A stretch of DNA of 20,707 nucleotides from Oscillospiraceae bacterium. Lineage in GTDB: Bacteria; Bacillota; Clostridia; Oscillospirales; Ruminococcaceae. The notes beneath the pieces are model-generated. The model saw nothing but the letters and a program-made list of their open reading frames with translations. It was not told where the DNA came from and searched no databases. The stretch lies in assembly GCA_016302655.1 (NCBI GenBank), contig JAEDNF010000003.1, positions 1 to 20,707 on the forward strand, written 5' to 3'. The first letter of the stretch is position 1. The number at the start of each line of letters is the position of its first letter. The translations under genes were made by a program, and so were the position numbers. Below are positions 13,870 to 19,853 of the stretch, in pieces.

Positions 13870-14145
13870 ATGACAAAGGCAGAATTAGTTACAATGGTAG
13901 CTGAAAAGGCTGACATTACAAAGAAGGATGCAGAAAAGGCTATCACAGCTGTAACAGACAGCATCAAGGAAACTCTCGCTAAGGGCGAAAAGATACAGCT
14001 CGTTGGCTTCGGTACATTCGAAGTTCGTGAGCGTGCAGCTCGTGAAGGCGTTAACCCCCAGACAAAGAAAAAGATCAAGATTGCCGCTTCTAAGGTTCCC
14101 GCATTCAAGGCAGGAAGCGCATTAAAGGAAGCTGTTTCTAAGTAA
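13870..14145 (+). CDS. hup: HU-type nucleoid DNA-binding protein
   Basis: This 91-residue HU/IHF-family protein binds and bends DNA as a dimer and compacts the nucleoid. The N-terminal [20 protein letters not shown] and [15 protein letters not shown] are standard, and the beta-arm region has [10 protein letters not shown] followed by [11 protein letters not shown]. The usual arm sequence RNPQTG reads VNPQTK, so one conserved Arg is Val, while the intercalating Pro is kept. GGAGG lies about nine bases before the ATG. Codon use is more biased than its neighbours (many AAG, GCT and CTC codons), as expected for an abundant protein. It sits between mazG and rqcP, a position also taken by hup in other clostridia, and is followed at once by a strong terminator. 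Confidence 0.96.
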   Translation: MTKAELVTMVAEKADITKKDAEKAITAVTDSIKETLAKGEKIQLVGFGTFEVRERAAREGVNPQTKKKIKIAASKVPAFKAGSALKEAVSK

Positions 14146-14162
14146 TTAATTACGATTATCAG

Positions 14163-14192
14163 CGGAGGTGGTTAAATACCGCCTCCGTTTTT
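14163..14192 (+). terminator. Terminator after hup
   Basis: CGGAGGTGG (14163-14171) pairs with CCGCCTCCG (14179-14187), with one U-G pair, around a 7-base loop. TTTTT follows (14188-14192). The next gene starts 20 bases later and has no visible promoter, so rqcP and the downstream genes may rely on read-through. Confidence 0.88.
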
Positions 14193-14212
14193 CGTTTATG
14201 GAAAGGATCGTT

Positions 14213-14452
14213 ATGAGACTCGATAAATATCTCAAGGTTTCTCGTCTTATAAAAAGAAGAACAGTTGCAAATGAGGCTTGCGACGCAGAAAAAGTTAATG
14301 TAAACGGAAAGCCTGCCAGAGCGTCTTATGATGTTAAAGTAGGCGACACTATAGAAATCAATATGGGCAAAACTCCGCTGAAAATAAAGGTTTTAAAAGT
14401 AGTTGAAGTTGTCGGAAAGGACGGCGCATCTGACCTGTACGAAGTAGTATAA
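14213..14452 (+). CDS. rqcP: RqcP/YabO, S4-domain ribosome quality-control factor
   Basis: This 79-residue S4-type RNA-binding protein opens with MRLDKYLKVSRLIKRRTVAN, followed by NVNGKPARASYDVKVGDTI, the classic S4/Hsp15 pattern. In B. subtilis RqcP (YabO) works with RqcH on stalled 50S subunits to drive alanine-tail synthesis on nascent chains. The short length, the lack of an extra domain and the location next to hup, yabP, yabQ and divIC all match RqcP rather than the larger Hsp15 or RluB-type proteins. The ATG at 14213 is chosen for GAAAGGA (14201-14207) upstream; a longer reading from GTG at 14168 would start inside the hup terminator. Confidence 0.93.
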   Translation: MRLDKYLKVSRLIKRRTVANEACDAEKVNVNGKPARASYDVKVGDTIEINMGKTPLKIKVLKVVEVVGKDGASDLYEVV

Positions 14453-14465
14453 GTCATAAACAGGA

Positions 14466-14495
14466 CATACTCCGAATAGAATTTAGCAATACAGT
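14466..14495 (+). promoter_or_regulatory. Possible sigma-E-type promoter for yabP
   Basis: AATACAGT (14488-14495) matches seven of eight positions of the CATACANT-type -10 of the sporulation factor sigma-E. CATACT (14466-14471) resembles its -35, but the 16-base spacing is slightly long. yabP and yabQ are mother-cell sporulation genes in B. subtilis, which makes the match worth recording. Confidence is low. Confidence 0.25.
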
Positions 14496-14516
14496 ATTAC
14501 ATTCGGGGGTGCCTTT

Positions 14517-14783
14517 ATGCAGGTTATCAAGCAACAGCTGACTCTTATCGACAGGCGTACGCTTACTGTCGGCGGCGTTATTGAAATAATAGGATATGAT
14601 GAAGAAAATATAACGCTGTATTCGGTAATGGGTGATATAAGGATAAAAGGCGAACAGCTTGAAATAAACAGTGCTTTCAGCGAAAAAGATATCGTTGTGA
14701 TAAACGGTTTCATCAGGTCAATTTCGTTTAGCGATAACAAAGAGAAATATGCAGATAATTTCATATCCCGTATTTTCAGGTAG
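14517..14783 (+). CDS. yabP: Sporulation protein YabP
   Basis: This 88-residue protein has the YabP family pattern: a short basic start (QVIKQQLTLIDRRTLTVGG), then VIEIIGYDEENITLYS and GDIRIKGEQLEINSA, with a final hydrophobic IVVINGFIRSISF. Members are small, soluble, beta-rich proteins encoded with YabQ and needed for spore formation in B. subtilis, expressed in the mother cell. The molecular role is not known. The C-terminal NKEKYADNFISRIFR is an extension beyond the core. The ATG at 14517 has GGGGGT about six bases upstream. It follows rqcP by 64 bases, the gap holding a possible sigma-E promoter, and yabQ starts 10 bases after its stop. Confidence 0.9.
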   Translation: MQVIKQQLTLIDRRTLTVGGVIEIIGYDEENITLYSVMGDIRIKGEQLEINSAFSEKDIVVINGFIRSISFSDNKEKYADNFISRIFR

Positions 14784-14793
14784 GTGAACGGAT

Positions 14794-15348
14794 ATGAATG
14801 TTGAAACATCTTTGCTATGGCAATTCGGCTGTTTTTTGTTATGCGGCGTTTTTCTGTCTGTCGGGTATGAATTTTTCAGAATAATAAGGATAGTTATTCC
14901 ACACAACAGTTTTTTTATCGGAGCGGAAGATATAATTTATCTCTCGTTTTGCGGACTTATTCTGTTCGGTCTTTCTATGGAGATAGGAAGCGGTTATTTC
15001 AGATTATTATATCTTTTGTCGGCTGTTTTCGGTGCGGCTGTGTATTTTCTTACGGTAGGAAGGATTGTAAAGATTATATCGACATTTCTTTTTACCGCAA
15101 TCAAGAAAATTTTGCTGCGTATTTTTAAGGTAATTTCCTCTCCTGTAAAAAAAGCTGTTGTAACTGTTGCACATAATACGGCAGGTGTTTTTGTGAGAAT
15201 TCATAAAAATATCTCCGATAAAATCAATAAGGCTTCACCGGACTTGAAAAACGATGGTGAAATGATATATAATAACTATAATACAGATGAAAGGAATGAA
15301 ATTCGGTATGGCAGAAGGATTGAAGCCAAAATCAAAAAAATTCAATAA
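14794..15348 (+). CDS. yabQ: Spore cortex biosynthesis protein YabQ
   Basis: This 184-residue membrane protein has about four to five helices in the first 120 residues, with GVFLSVGYEFFRIIR near the start. The tail of about 70 residues is basic and polar. In B. subtilis YabQ is a mother-cell membrane protein required for cortex formation and sits directly before divIC, as here. Family sequence conservation is low, so the call leans on topology, length and the exact gene order yabP-yabQ-divIC. The ATG at 14794 has AGGTGAA upstream. Its last 41 bases overlap the preferred start of divIC in another frame, suggesting coupled translation of a sporulation gene with an essential division gene. Confidence 0.86.
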   Translation: MNVETSLLWQFGCFLLCGVFLSVGYEFFRIIRIVIPHNSFFIGAEDIIYLSFCGLILFGLSMEIGSGYFRLLYLLSAVFGAAVYFLTVGRIVKIISTFLFTAIKKILLRIFKVISSPVKKAVVTVAHNTAGVFVRIHKNISDKINKASPDLKNDGEMIYNNYNTDERNEIRYGRRIEAKIKKIQ

Positions 15349-15616
15349 AGTCATGCTGATTCTTGCTCCTTTACTGGCAGTTGCATTGGTTGTTTGTGTT
15401 TACAATTTCATTTCGATTCAGGTCGAGATTGCCGAAAAGAATGAAGAACTCAGCAATCTCACATCACAGGTCGAAGAAGTTGAAAACGAGAATAAATTAC
15501 TGAGCAGATATTCATTGGAAGAGTACAAGATTGAATATATAGAGACTATTGCAAGGGATAAGCTCGGATACGCAAAACCCGAAGAGCGTATATATTACAT
15601 CGTACCGGCAGATTAA
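15308..15616 (+). CDS. divIC: Septum formation initiator, DivIC/FtsB family
   Basis: This 102-residue bitopic protein has a short basic cytoplasmic head (KPKSKKFNK) and one membrane helix (about 15-37, VMLILAPLLAVALVVCVYNF). A coiled coil with leucine/valine heptads (about 40-70, EKNEELSNLTSQVEEVENEN) follows. The conserved extracytoplasmic end, IARDKLGYAKPEERIYYIV, is the DivIC/FtsB signature. It joins FtsL and DivIB/FtsQ in the divisome to activate septal synthesis. The start is uncertain: ATG 15308 has AAAGGA 12 bases upstream, while ATG 15296 abuts that site and ATG 15287 has none. All three begin inside yabQ. A terminator follows 12 bases after the stop. Confidence 0.93.
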   Translation: MAEGLKPKSKKFNKVMLILAPLLAVALVVCVYNFISIQVEIAEKNEELSNLTSQVEEVENENKLLSRYSLEEYKIEYIETIARDKLGYAKPEERIYYIVPAD

Positions 15617-15628
15617 TAATATAAAATG

Positions 15629-15663
15629 AGGCTTTCGCAAATGCGGAAGCCTTTAATATTTTT
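15629..15663. terminator. Terminator between convergent divIC and transporter genes
   Basis: AGGCTTTCGC (15629-15638) pairs with GCGGAAGCCT (15643-15652), with one U-G pair, around the loop AAAT, followed by TTAATATTTTT on the + strand. The - strand tail is A/T-rich but less uniform. It probably serves both convergent transcripts. Confidence 0.75.
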
Positions 15664-16502
15664 CAGTTTTTTATCCCAAGCAGTTGGAAAACCACTATCC
15701 CCGCTATACAGACAATACTACCGATCACATTAAGAGGCTTAGTGCTTTCTTTTCTGATAAGTCCGATAAAGAACAGCACTACCATTATCATCGGCTGAAT
15801 AAAAGAATAATTAGTCATGCTTGTTGCAATGACGGCGTTTTCAAGCACAAGTCCCAAAGCGTTAGGTATTTTTGTAAGCGCTACAAAAGCACAGCCTTTA
15901 GGTTTTTCTTTTATAAGCTTAACAGGATGAACAAACGGAACAAGAACAAATGCAAGAATTACAAGACCAAAGAGTAAAGCAAAATATGAAGAAATGTACG
16001 GCTCTGATGCTTTTATTATAAAGCCGTAGCCGAACTTTGCAAGCAGATAGAAAAACAGCGGAATTATAATCTTTTTATAATTAATATGCCCTTTCTCAGA
16101 GCGTGCTATCATAAATAATCCCACAGCTGTTACCGCTATGGCTATAAGTCTGAATGGACTGAATACATCAACAGCGGTAATTATATCAGTTGCATAGGAC
16201 GCAAACAGACAGATACCGAGCCACGCTTTCAGCTCAAACGCCGACATTTCGGTAAGCACCAGTGCGGACATCTTAAACTCAAGTAGTTTTGACACCGCAA
16301 TGAGTACGGCGGCGAGCGCTGATTGCCAGCACATTTCGATATACAGGTCGGAAAACGGCATTAACACCGGCAGTAAAAGAGCAGTTGGAGCAGCCATAAG
16401 AAAAGTGAATGAATTGCCGTCAAACTTCAGCTTTGCTACAGAGTATTTGTCGCTGAGACTGCATATCGTATAGCAAGCAACAACAAGTAACATAAGTTCC
16501 AT
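15663..16502 (-). CDS. DMT/EamA-type membrane transporter
   Basis: This 279-residue, very hydrophobic protein has about ten predicted helices arranged as two halves of five, the layout of the drug/metabolite transporter superfamily. Segments such as FRLIAIAVTAVGLFMIARSE at the end of the first half and NVIGSIVCIAGIVVF at the end of the second are typical of EamA repeats. FIQPMIMVVLFFIGLIRKE is typical too. The substrate cannot be read from the sequence. The start at 16502 has GAAGG about 11 bases upstream, within the end of the preceding small gene, whose stop lies only seven bases before it, so the two are probably translated together. It ends at the shared convergent terminator. Confidence 0.75.
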   Translation of the reverse strand: MELMLLVVACYTICSLSDKYSVAKLKFDGNSFTFLMAAPTALLLPVLMPFSDLYIEMCWQSALAAVLIAVSKLLEFKMSALVLTEMSAFELKAWLGICLFASYATDIITAVDVFSPFRLIAIAVTAVGLFMIARSEKGHINYKKIIIPLFFYLLAKFGYGFIIKASEPYISSYFALLFGLVILAFVLVPFVHPVKLIKEKPKGCAFVALTKIPNALGLVLENAVIATSMTNYSFIQPMIMVVLFFIGLIRKESTKPLNVIGSIVCIAGIVVFQLLGIKN

Positions 16503-16509
16503 ACTATTG

Positions 16510-16677
16510 TCAGCCTTCTATCGTATATTCGAGCATCTCATAATGCAGTTTTGTTCCGATATCTGTTCCTAACGGCAAAAGTGCCATAGCTATAAAGAGT
16601 GTATCGTCAGTTGCGATATCGGTGAGCGTTGCATATTCACCGCTTATGTCGGTCACTATGTAATCTTTAGGTTCCAT
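16510..16677 (-). CDS. Small protein of 55 residues, unrecognised (DUF3006-like pattern)
   Basis: Reading the minus strand from ATG at 16677 gives an uninterrupted 55-residue protein beginning MEPKDYIVTDISGEYATLTD and ending YEMLEYTIEG. AAAGGAG lies 11 bases upstream, with a nearer AGGA. The pattern of alternating hydrophobics, GEYATL, LLPLGTDIG and a C-terminal Y-T-I recalls short beta-barrel proteins of the DUF3006 type. I cannot confirm that. There is no membrane segment or signal peptide. It precedes the transporter gene by seven bases, and the transporter ribosome binding site lies in its last codons, so they form a two-gene operon. I see no convincing promoter on the minus strand in the 168-base divergent gap upstream. 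Confidence 0.72.
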   Translation of the reverse strand: MEPKDYIVTDISGEYATLTDIATDDTLFIAMALLPLGTDIGTKLHYEMLEYTIEG

Positions 16678-16748
16678 ATTTTCCTAATCTCCTTTGCATA
16701 TTGTCAATATAACAAATGCGTATACTTACCATATAATTTTAACATAAC

Positions 16749-16773
16749 AAAAGCCAAATAACAAGGCTTTTTT
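16749..16773. repeat. Inverted repeat in divergent promoter region
   Basis: AAAAGCC (16749-16755) and GGCTTTT (16765-16771) form an inverted repeat around nine bases, with T continuing to 16773. It ends just upstream of the -35 box of the MATE gene. No + strand transcript is expected to need termination here, so it may be an operator or an incidental hairpin. Confidence 0.4.
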
Positions 16774-16775
16774 AC

Positions 16776-16804
16776 TTGCAACTGATATTGGGATGTGATA
16801 TACT
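16776..16804 (+). promoter_or_regulatory. Sigma-A promoter of the MATE transporter gene
   Basis: TTGCAA (16776-16781), a 17-base spacer and TATACT (16799-16804) are present, with TGA directly before the -10 (extended -10). Transcription would begin near 16811, 35 bases before the start codon. Confidence 0.75.
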
Positions 16805-16845
16805 GTTTTGCGTGAAAAGAAAACTTTATATCAAGGAATGAATAT

Positions 16846-18177
16846 ATGAGAGATCTTACAAAAGGAAGCATAATTAAATTAATGCTTGTGTTCAGCCTTC
16901 CCATATTGTTAGGCAATTTGTTTCAGCAGGCGTATAACCTTGTTGATGTAATTATAGTGGGTAAGCATTTAGGCGAAAGGTCATTATCTGCCGTCGGTTC
17001 GACGACAGCGGTTGTTTCGCTGATGTTCAACATTATCAATGGTCTTTGCACCGGATTTGCAATACCGGTAGCAAGACATTTCGGCAGTAATGATATGAAC
17101 AAAGTACGCAGAAGCGTTGCCGGAATGATTACATATTCCGCTTTAATCGCCATACTTTTAATGGCGCTTTGTATAATATTTGTCGATCCGCTGCTTACCG
17201 CACTCAATACGCCGATCGAGATTTTCGATGAAGCAAAGCGATATCTGACTATAGTTGCGGCAGGTCTTGCGGTAACGCTCCTGTATAACCTTGAGGCAAA
17301 TATTCTTCGTGCACTCGGTGACAGCGTTATTCCTCTGATTATTCTTGTAATATCCTCTTTGCTTAATGTAGGTCTCGATTTTCTGTTCATATTCGGTTTC
17401 GGAATGGGAGTCGAGGGTGCGGCATTCGCTACTGTGCTGGCTCAGTTTATCTCAGCGGTGGTATGCCTGATATATATGATTAAAAAATGCCCATTCCTGA
17501 AGCTTACAAAAGGCGATTTTATCCTCTCGGGCAATGAAATAAAAAATTTACTTTCAAGCGGACTCGGAATGGCGCTGATGTATTCTATTGTCGATATAGG
17601 CTCAATTGTACTGCAAAACGGTATAAACGGTCTCGGTACCGAAATAATTTCGGCTCATACTGCGGCAAGAAAGATTTTCAGCTTTACTATTATGCCTTTC
17701 TCTGCAATAAGCGCAACGCTTGTGACTTTTGTCAGCCAGAATCTCGGAGCAGGACGAATTGACCGAATCAAGAAAAGTATAAAATACGGTCTGCTTGTCG
17801 GATATATCTGGTCAACAATAGCTGTACTTGCGGCTTATCTGTTTGGAGAACAACTCGTTATGCTGATTGCTCCGGCAGACAACAGGGTAATTATTGATAC
17901 TGCTGTTAATTATCTCAAAATCAACATTCCTTTTTATTACGCACTTACCACCTTGCTTTCTCTCAGGTGTACGCTTCAGGGACTCGGAAACAGCGTTGTA
18001 CCGATTGGCGCAAGTCTTGTAGAAATGGTCTGGAAGATAGTTACTGTTGTTGCTGTTATACCCATATGCGGATACTTAGGTGTTTGTATTTCCGAGCCTA
18101 TCATCTGGGTAGCAAGCGGAATACTTGTCTCGATTATTGCTGTAACTACTATAAAGCGGCTTAAAAAGTCAATATAA
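16846..18177 (+). CDS. MATE family efflux transporter
   Basis: This 443-residue protein has twelve predicted membrane helices in two halves, as in MATE antiporters, which export drugs or metabolites in exchange for Na+ or H+. Typical segments are KLMLVFSLPILLGNLFQQAYNLVD (20 or so residues from about 11), VDVIIVGKHLGERSLSAVGST, and the family-typical ANILRALGDSVIPL in the first half. The second half has a matching CTLQGLGNSVVPIGAS. It resembles the clostridial MepA/DinF-like group, and the substrate is unknown. The ATG at 16846 has AAGGAA seven bases upstream and a good promoter. It is a single-gene unit as far as can be seen: ppa downstream has its own promoter, and the A/T-rich gap between them has no GC-rich terminator. 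Confidence 0.93.
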   Translation: MRDLTKGSIIKLMLVFSLPILLGNLFQQAYNLVDVIIVGKHLGERSLSAVGSTTAVVSLMFNIINGLCTGFAIPVARHFGSNDMNKVRRSVAGMITYSALIAILLMALCIIFVDPLLTALNTPIEIFDEAKRYLTIVAAGLAVTLLYNLEANILRALGDSVIPLIILVISSLLNVGLDFLFIFGFGMGVEGAAFATVLAQFISAVVCLIYMIKKCPFLKLTKGDFILSGNEIKNLLSSGLGMALMYSIVDIGSIVLQNGINGLGTEIISAHTAARKIFSFTIMPFSAISATLVTFVSQNLGAGRIDRIKKSIKYGLLVGYIWSTIAVLAAYLFGEQLVMLIAPADNRVIIDTAVNYLKINIPFYYALTTLLSLRCTLQGLGNSVVPIGASLVEMVWKIVTVVAVIPICGYLGVCISEPIIWVASGILVSIIAVTTIKRLKKSI

Positions 18178-18229
18178 AAAGAAAAACCAAAAAAATTTCA
18201 TATAAATTGTTCATTTTTTAAAAAATTAC

Positions 18230-18258
18230 TTGAAAAATCGATTTCTACGATGTATAAT
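18230..18258 (+). promoter_or_regulatory. Sigma-A promoter of ppa-maf with upstream A/T tracts
   Basis: TTGAAA (18230-18235), a 17-base spacer and a perfect TATAAT (18253-18258) with TG just before it. The region upstream of the -35 (18189-18226) is made of A and T tracts, including ATTTTTTAAAAAAT (18213-18226), as in a promoter UP element. The -10 lies within a 16-bp palindrome. Confidence 0.78.
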
Positions 18259-18265
18259 TATACAT
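18250..18265. repeat. Perfect 16-bp palindrome over the ppa -10 box
   Basis: ATGTATAATTATACAT is its own reverse complement and covers the whole -10 element and likely start of melting. It could be an operator for a dimeric repressor. A chance palindrome built on a TATAAT box is also possible, since such A/T-rich symmetry arises easily. Confidence 0.5.
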
Positions 18266-18299
18266 ATTAATCGTTTTATTGCAAAAGAAAGGTAAAAAT

Positions 18300-18857
18300 A
18301 TGAACATCTGGCACGATATTGACAAAGACAGAGTGACGCCAAACGACTTTTTGTCTGTAATAGAGATATCAAAGGGAAGTAAGTCCAAGTATGAGCTTGA
18401 TAAAAAATCAGGCGTACTTATCCTTGACAGAATACTTTATACTTCTACTCACTATCCCGCTAATTACGGCTTTATACCCAAGACTCTTGCCGACGACGGA
18501 GATCCGCTCGATGTGCTTGTTCTGTGTAATGAGCCGCTTGTTCCGATGGTGCTTGTACAATGCTATCCTATCGGAGTAATTAATATGATAGATAACGGAA
18601 AGATGGATCAGAAGATTATTGCTATTCCTTTTGAAGATCCCAATTACAACTCATACAGGAGCATTGAGGGATTGCCTTCTCATATCTTTGATGAAATGCT
18701 TCATTTCTTCAGAGTTTATAAGCAGCTTGAAGGAAAAGAGACCGCAGTTAACGAAGTAATGGGACACAAGGCCGCAGTTGAGATAATCAAAGAGTGCATA
18801 GCAAACTATGACGAGGTCTACGGAGAAAAGTACAACAATGCTGATTCTGGCAAGTAA
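18300..18857 (+). CDS. ppa: Inorganic pyrophosphatase, family I
   Basis: This 185-residue soluble enzyme hydrolyses pyrophosphate to phosphate, pulling biosynthetic reactions forward. KSKYELDKKSG (28-38), a THYPANYGFIP segment and the family I signature D66-G-D68-P-L-D71 are present. FFRVYKQLEGKE supplies a later active-site Lys. Length fits bacterial family I enzymes. The ATG at 18300 is chosen because AAAGG (18288-18292) lies upstream and the N-terminus NIWHDID suits the family. A longer reading from 18279 would begin before the ribosome binding site. It has its own strong promoter, and its last 20 bases overlap maf. Family I is less usual in clostridia than family II (DHH) enzymes, but the signature is clear. 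Confidence 0.95.
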   Translation: MNIWHDIDKDRVTPNDFLSVIEISKGSKSKYELDKKSGVLILDRILYTSTHYPANYGFIPKTLADDGDPLDVLVLCNEPLVPMVLVQCYPIGVINMIDNGKMDQKIIAIPFEDPNYNSYRSIEGLPSHIFDEMLHFFRVYKQLEGKETAVNEVMGHKAAVEIIKECIANYDEVYGEKYNNADSGK

Positions 18858-19389
18858 ATCTCCGAGAAGAAATGAGCTTCTGAAATTAACGGGATATAGT
18901 TTTTTAACTGTCCCTGCGGTGAAGGACGAGAATGTTCCGTCCGGAACAGCTCCGGGCGACGCTGTTCTTATGCTATCACAGCAAAAAGCGGAAGAAATCT
19001 CAGAATCACATCCGAATGATATTGTTATAGGCGCTGATACGGTTGTAGCGCTCGGCAATAGAATAATGGGAAAACCGAAAGATGAAGCTGATGCATTTAC
19101 TATGCTGAAAGCTCTATCGGGAAAAACACATACGGTACTTACGGGAGTGTGTATTATCTCTCCTGATAAGAAAATAAATTTTTATGAACAAACCGAGGTA
19201 GAGTTTTATACACTCGGTGAAAATGAGATCATGCAGTATATTGCAAGCGGCGAACCTATGGACAAAGCAGGCGCTTACGGGATACAGGAAAAGGGAGCTT
19301 TGTTTGTTAAGCGTATAAACGGTGACTTTTATAATGTTGTCGGATTGCCTGTAGCAAGACTTGCAAGAGAACTGAAATCTCTTATGTAA
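18838..19389 (+). CDS. maf: Maf-family nucleotide pyrophosphatase (dTTP/UTP type)
   Basis: This 183-residue protein has all Maf landmarks: LASKSPRRNELL near the N-terminus, IVIGADTVV, MGKPKDEADAFTMLKALSG and THTVLTGV. DKAGAYGIQEKGALFV and NVVGLPV follow. The last group matches the dTTP/UTP pyrophosphatase (YhdE-type) Mafs. The enzyme converts certain nucleoside triphosphates, including modified ones, to monophosphates and releases pyrophosphate. Overproduction of B. subtilis Maf blocks septation. The ATG at 18838 overlaps the end of ppa by 20 bases, with GGAGA (18822-18826) inside ppa, so the two are likely translated together. The longer reading from 18808 adds residues not typical of the family. 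Confidence 0.95.
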   Translation: MLILASKSPRRNELLKLTGYSFLTVPAVKDENVPSGTAPGDAVLMLSQQKAEEISESHPNDIVIGADTVVALGNRIMGKPKDEADAFTMLKALSGKTHTVLTGVCIISPDKKINFYEQTEVEFYTLGENEIMQYIASGEPMDKAGAYGIQEKGALFVKRINGDFYNVVGLPVARLARELKSLM

Positions 19390-19417
19390 ATTAATTTAAG
19401 TGAAAGGAAGCAAAGGT

Positions 19418-19681
19418 ATGTTATTTTTGAACAACGCATTTTCAAAGGATATCACAGAGTACAACGGTGAAGTACTCAAAGAAATTAAGAATGTCGATGG
19501 AAAGATATATCTTTCTAACGGCGCTATTATTAAAGAAGGCGTAGTCGGAAAGTTTTTTGACATCTCAACCAACGATAAGTACGGTACAGTATTTGAGGCT
19601 GACGGTCCTGATGAGATTGGCCCTATTGTTGGATTTGCACCGGTTACCGGTTCTTCCTCTCCCGATTACTTCGCATTTTAA
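19418..19681 (+). CDS. Unrecognised small acidic protein, 87 residues
   Basis: I do not recognise this protein. It has no signal peptide or membrane helix and reads as a small soluble beta-rich domain (GEVLKEIKNVDGKIYLSNGA, then IKEGVVGKFFDIS). It continues into a turn-rich acidic stretch (FEADGPDEIGPIVGFAPVTG) and a flexible-looking SSSPDYFAF end. The ATG at 19418 has AAAGGAAG about nine bases upstream; an in-frame GTG at 19400 lies before that site and is less likely. It follows maf by 28 bases with no promoter seen, and a strong terminator follows, so it is the third gene of the ppa-maf transcript. Codon use is like that of its neighbours, and the intact frame with a ribosome binding site and terminator supports it as real. 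Confidence 0.78.
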   Translation: MLFLNNAFSKDITEYNGEVLKEIKNVDGKIYLSNGAIIKEGVVGKFFDISTNDKYGTVFEADGPDEIGPIVGFAPVTGSSSPDYFAF

Positions 19682-19701
19682 TTGATATAACTGAAATATT
19701 G

Positions 19702-19738
19702 AGCGGCAAGGTTTTTTCTTTGCCGCTTTTGTTTTTCT
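19702..19738 (+). terminator. Terminator of the ppa-maf operon
   Basis: AGCGGCAA (19702-19709), extended by two bases, pairs with TTGCCGCT (19720-19727) around a T-rich loop, followed by TTTGTTTTT. It ends the ppa-maf-small protein transcript about 20 bases after the last stop. Confidence 0.9.
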
Positions 19739-19799
19739 AATTTTCGTTGATTTTACATTATAACTCTACCGACACTTGATTTTAGATTAAAAATAGCTA

Positions 19800-19828
19800 T
19801 TGTTCTCAACTGTTATTTGTGATATACT
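19800..19828 (+). promoter_or_regulatory. Candidate promoter of the XRE regulator gene (extended -10)
   Basis: TATACT (19823-19828) with TGA directly before it, and TTGTTC (19800-19805) 17 bases upstream. The -35 is weak, but the extended -10 is identical over 12 bases (TGTGATATACTG) to that of the MATE gene at 16794-16805. The rest of the 172-base gap (19682-19853) holds only the upstream terminator. Confidence 0.5.
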
Positions 19829-19853
19829 GGATAGCAGTAAGGAGGAAATAGTT

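Noticed and set aside
14168..14212. Longer RqcP start at GTG 14168
   Set aside because: It begins within the hup terminator stem and has no ribosome binding site of its own, while ATG 14213 begins with the conserved MRLDKYL.
18213..18226. ATTTTTTAAAAAAT as a terminator for the MATE gene
   Set aside because: It is a pure A/T palindrome with no loop. It fits better as an A/T tract upstream of the ppa promoter.
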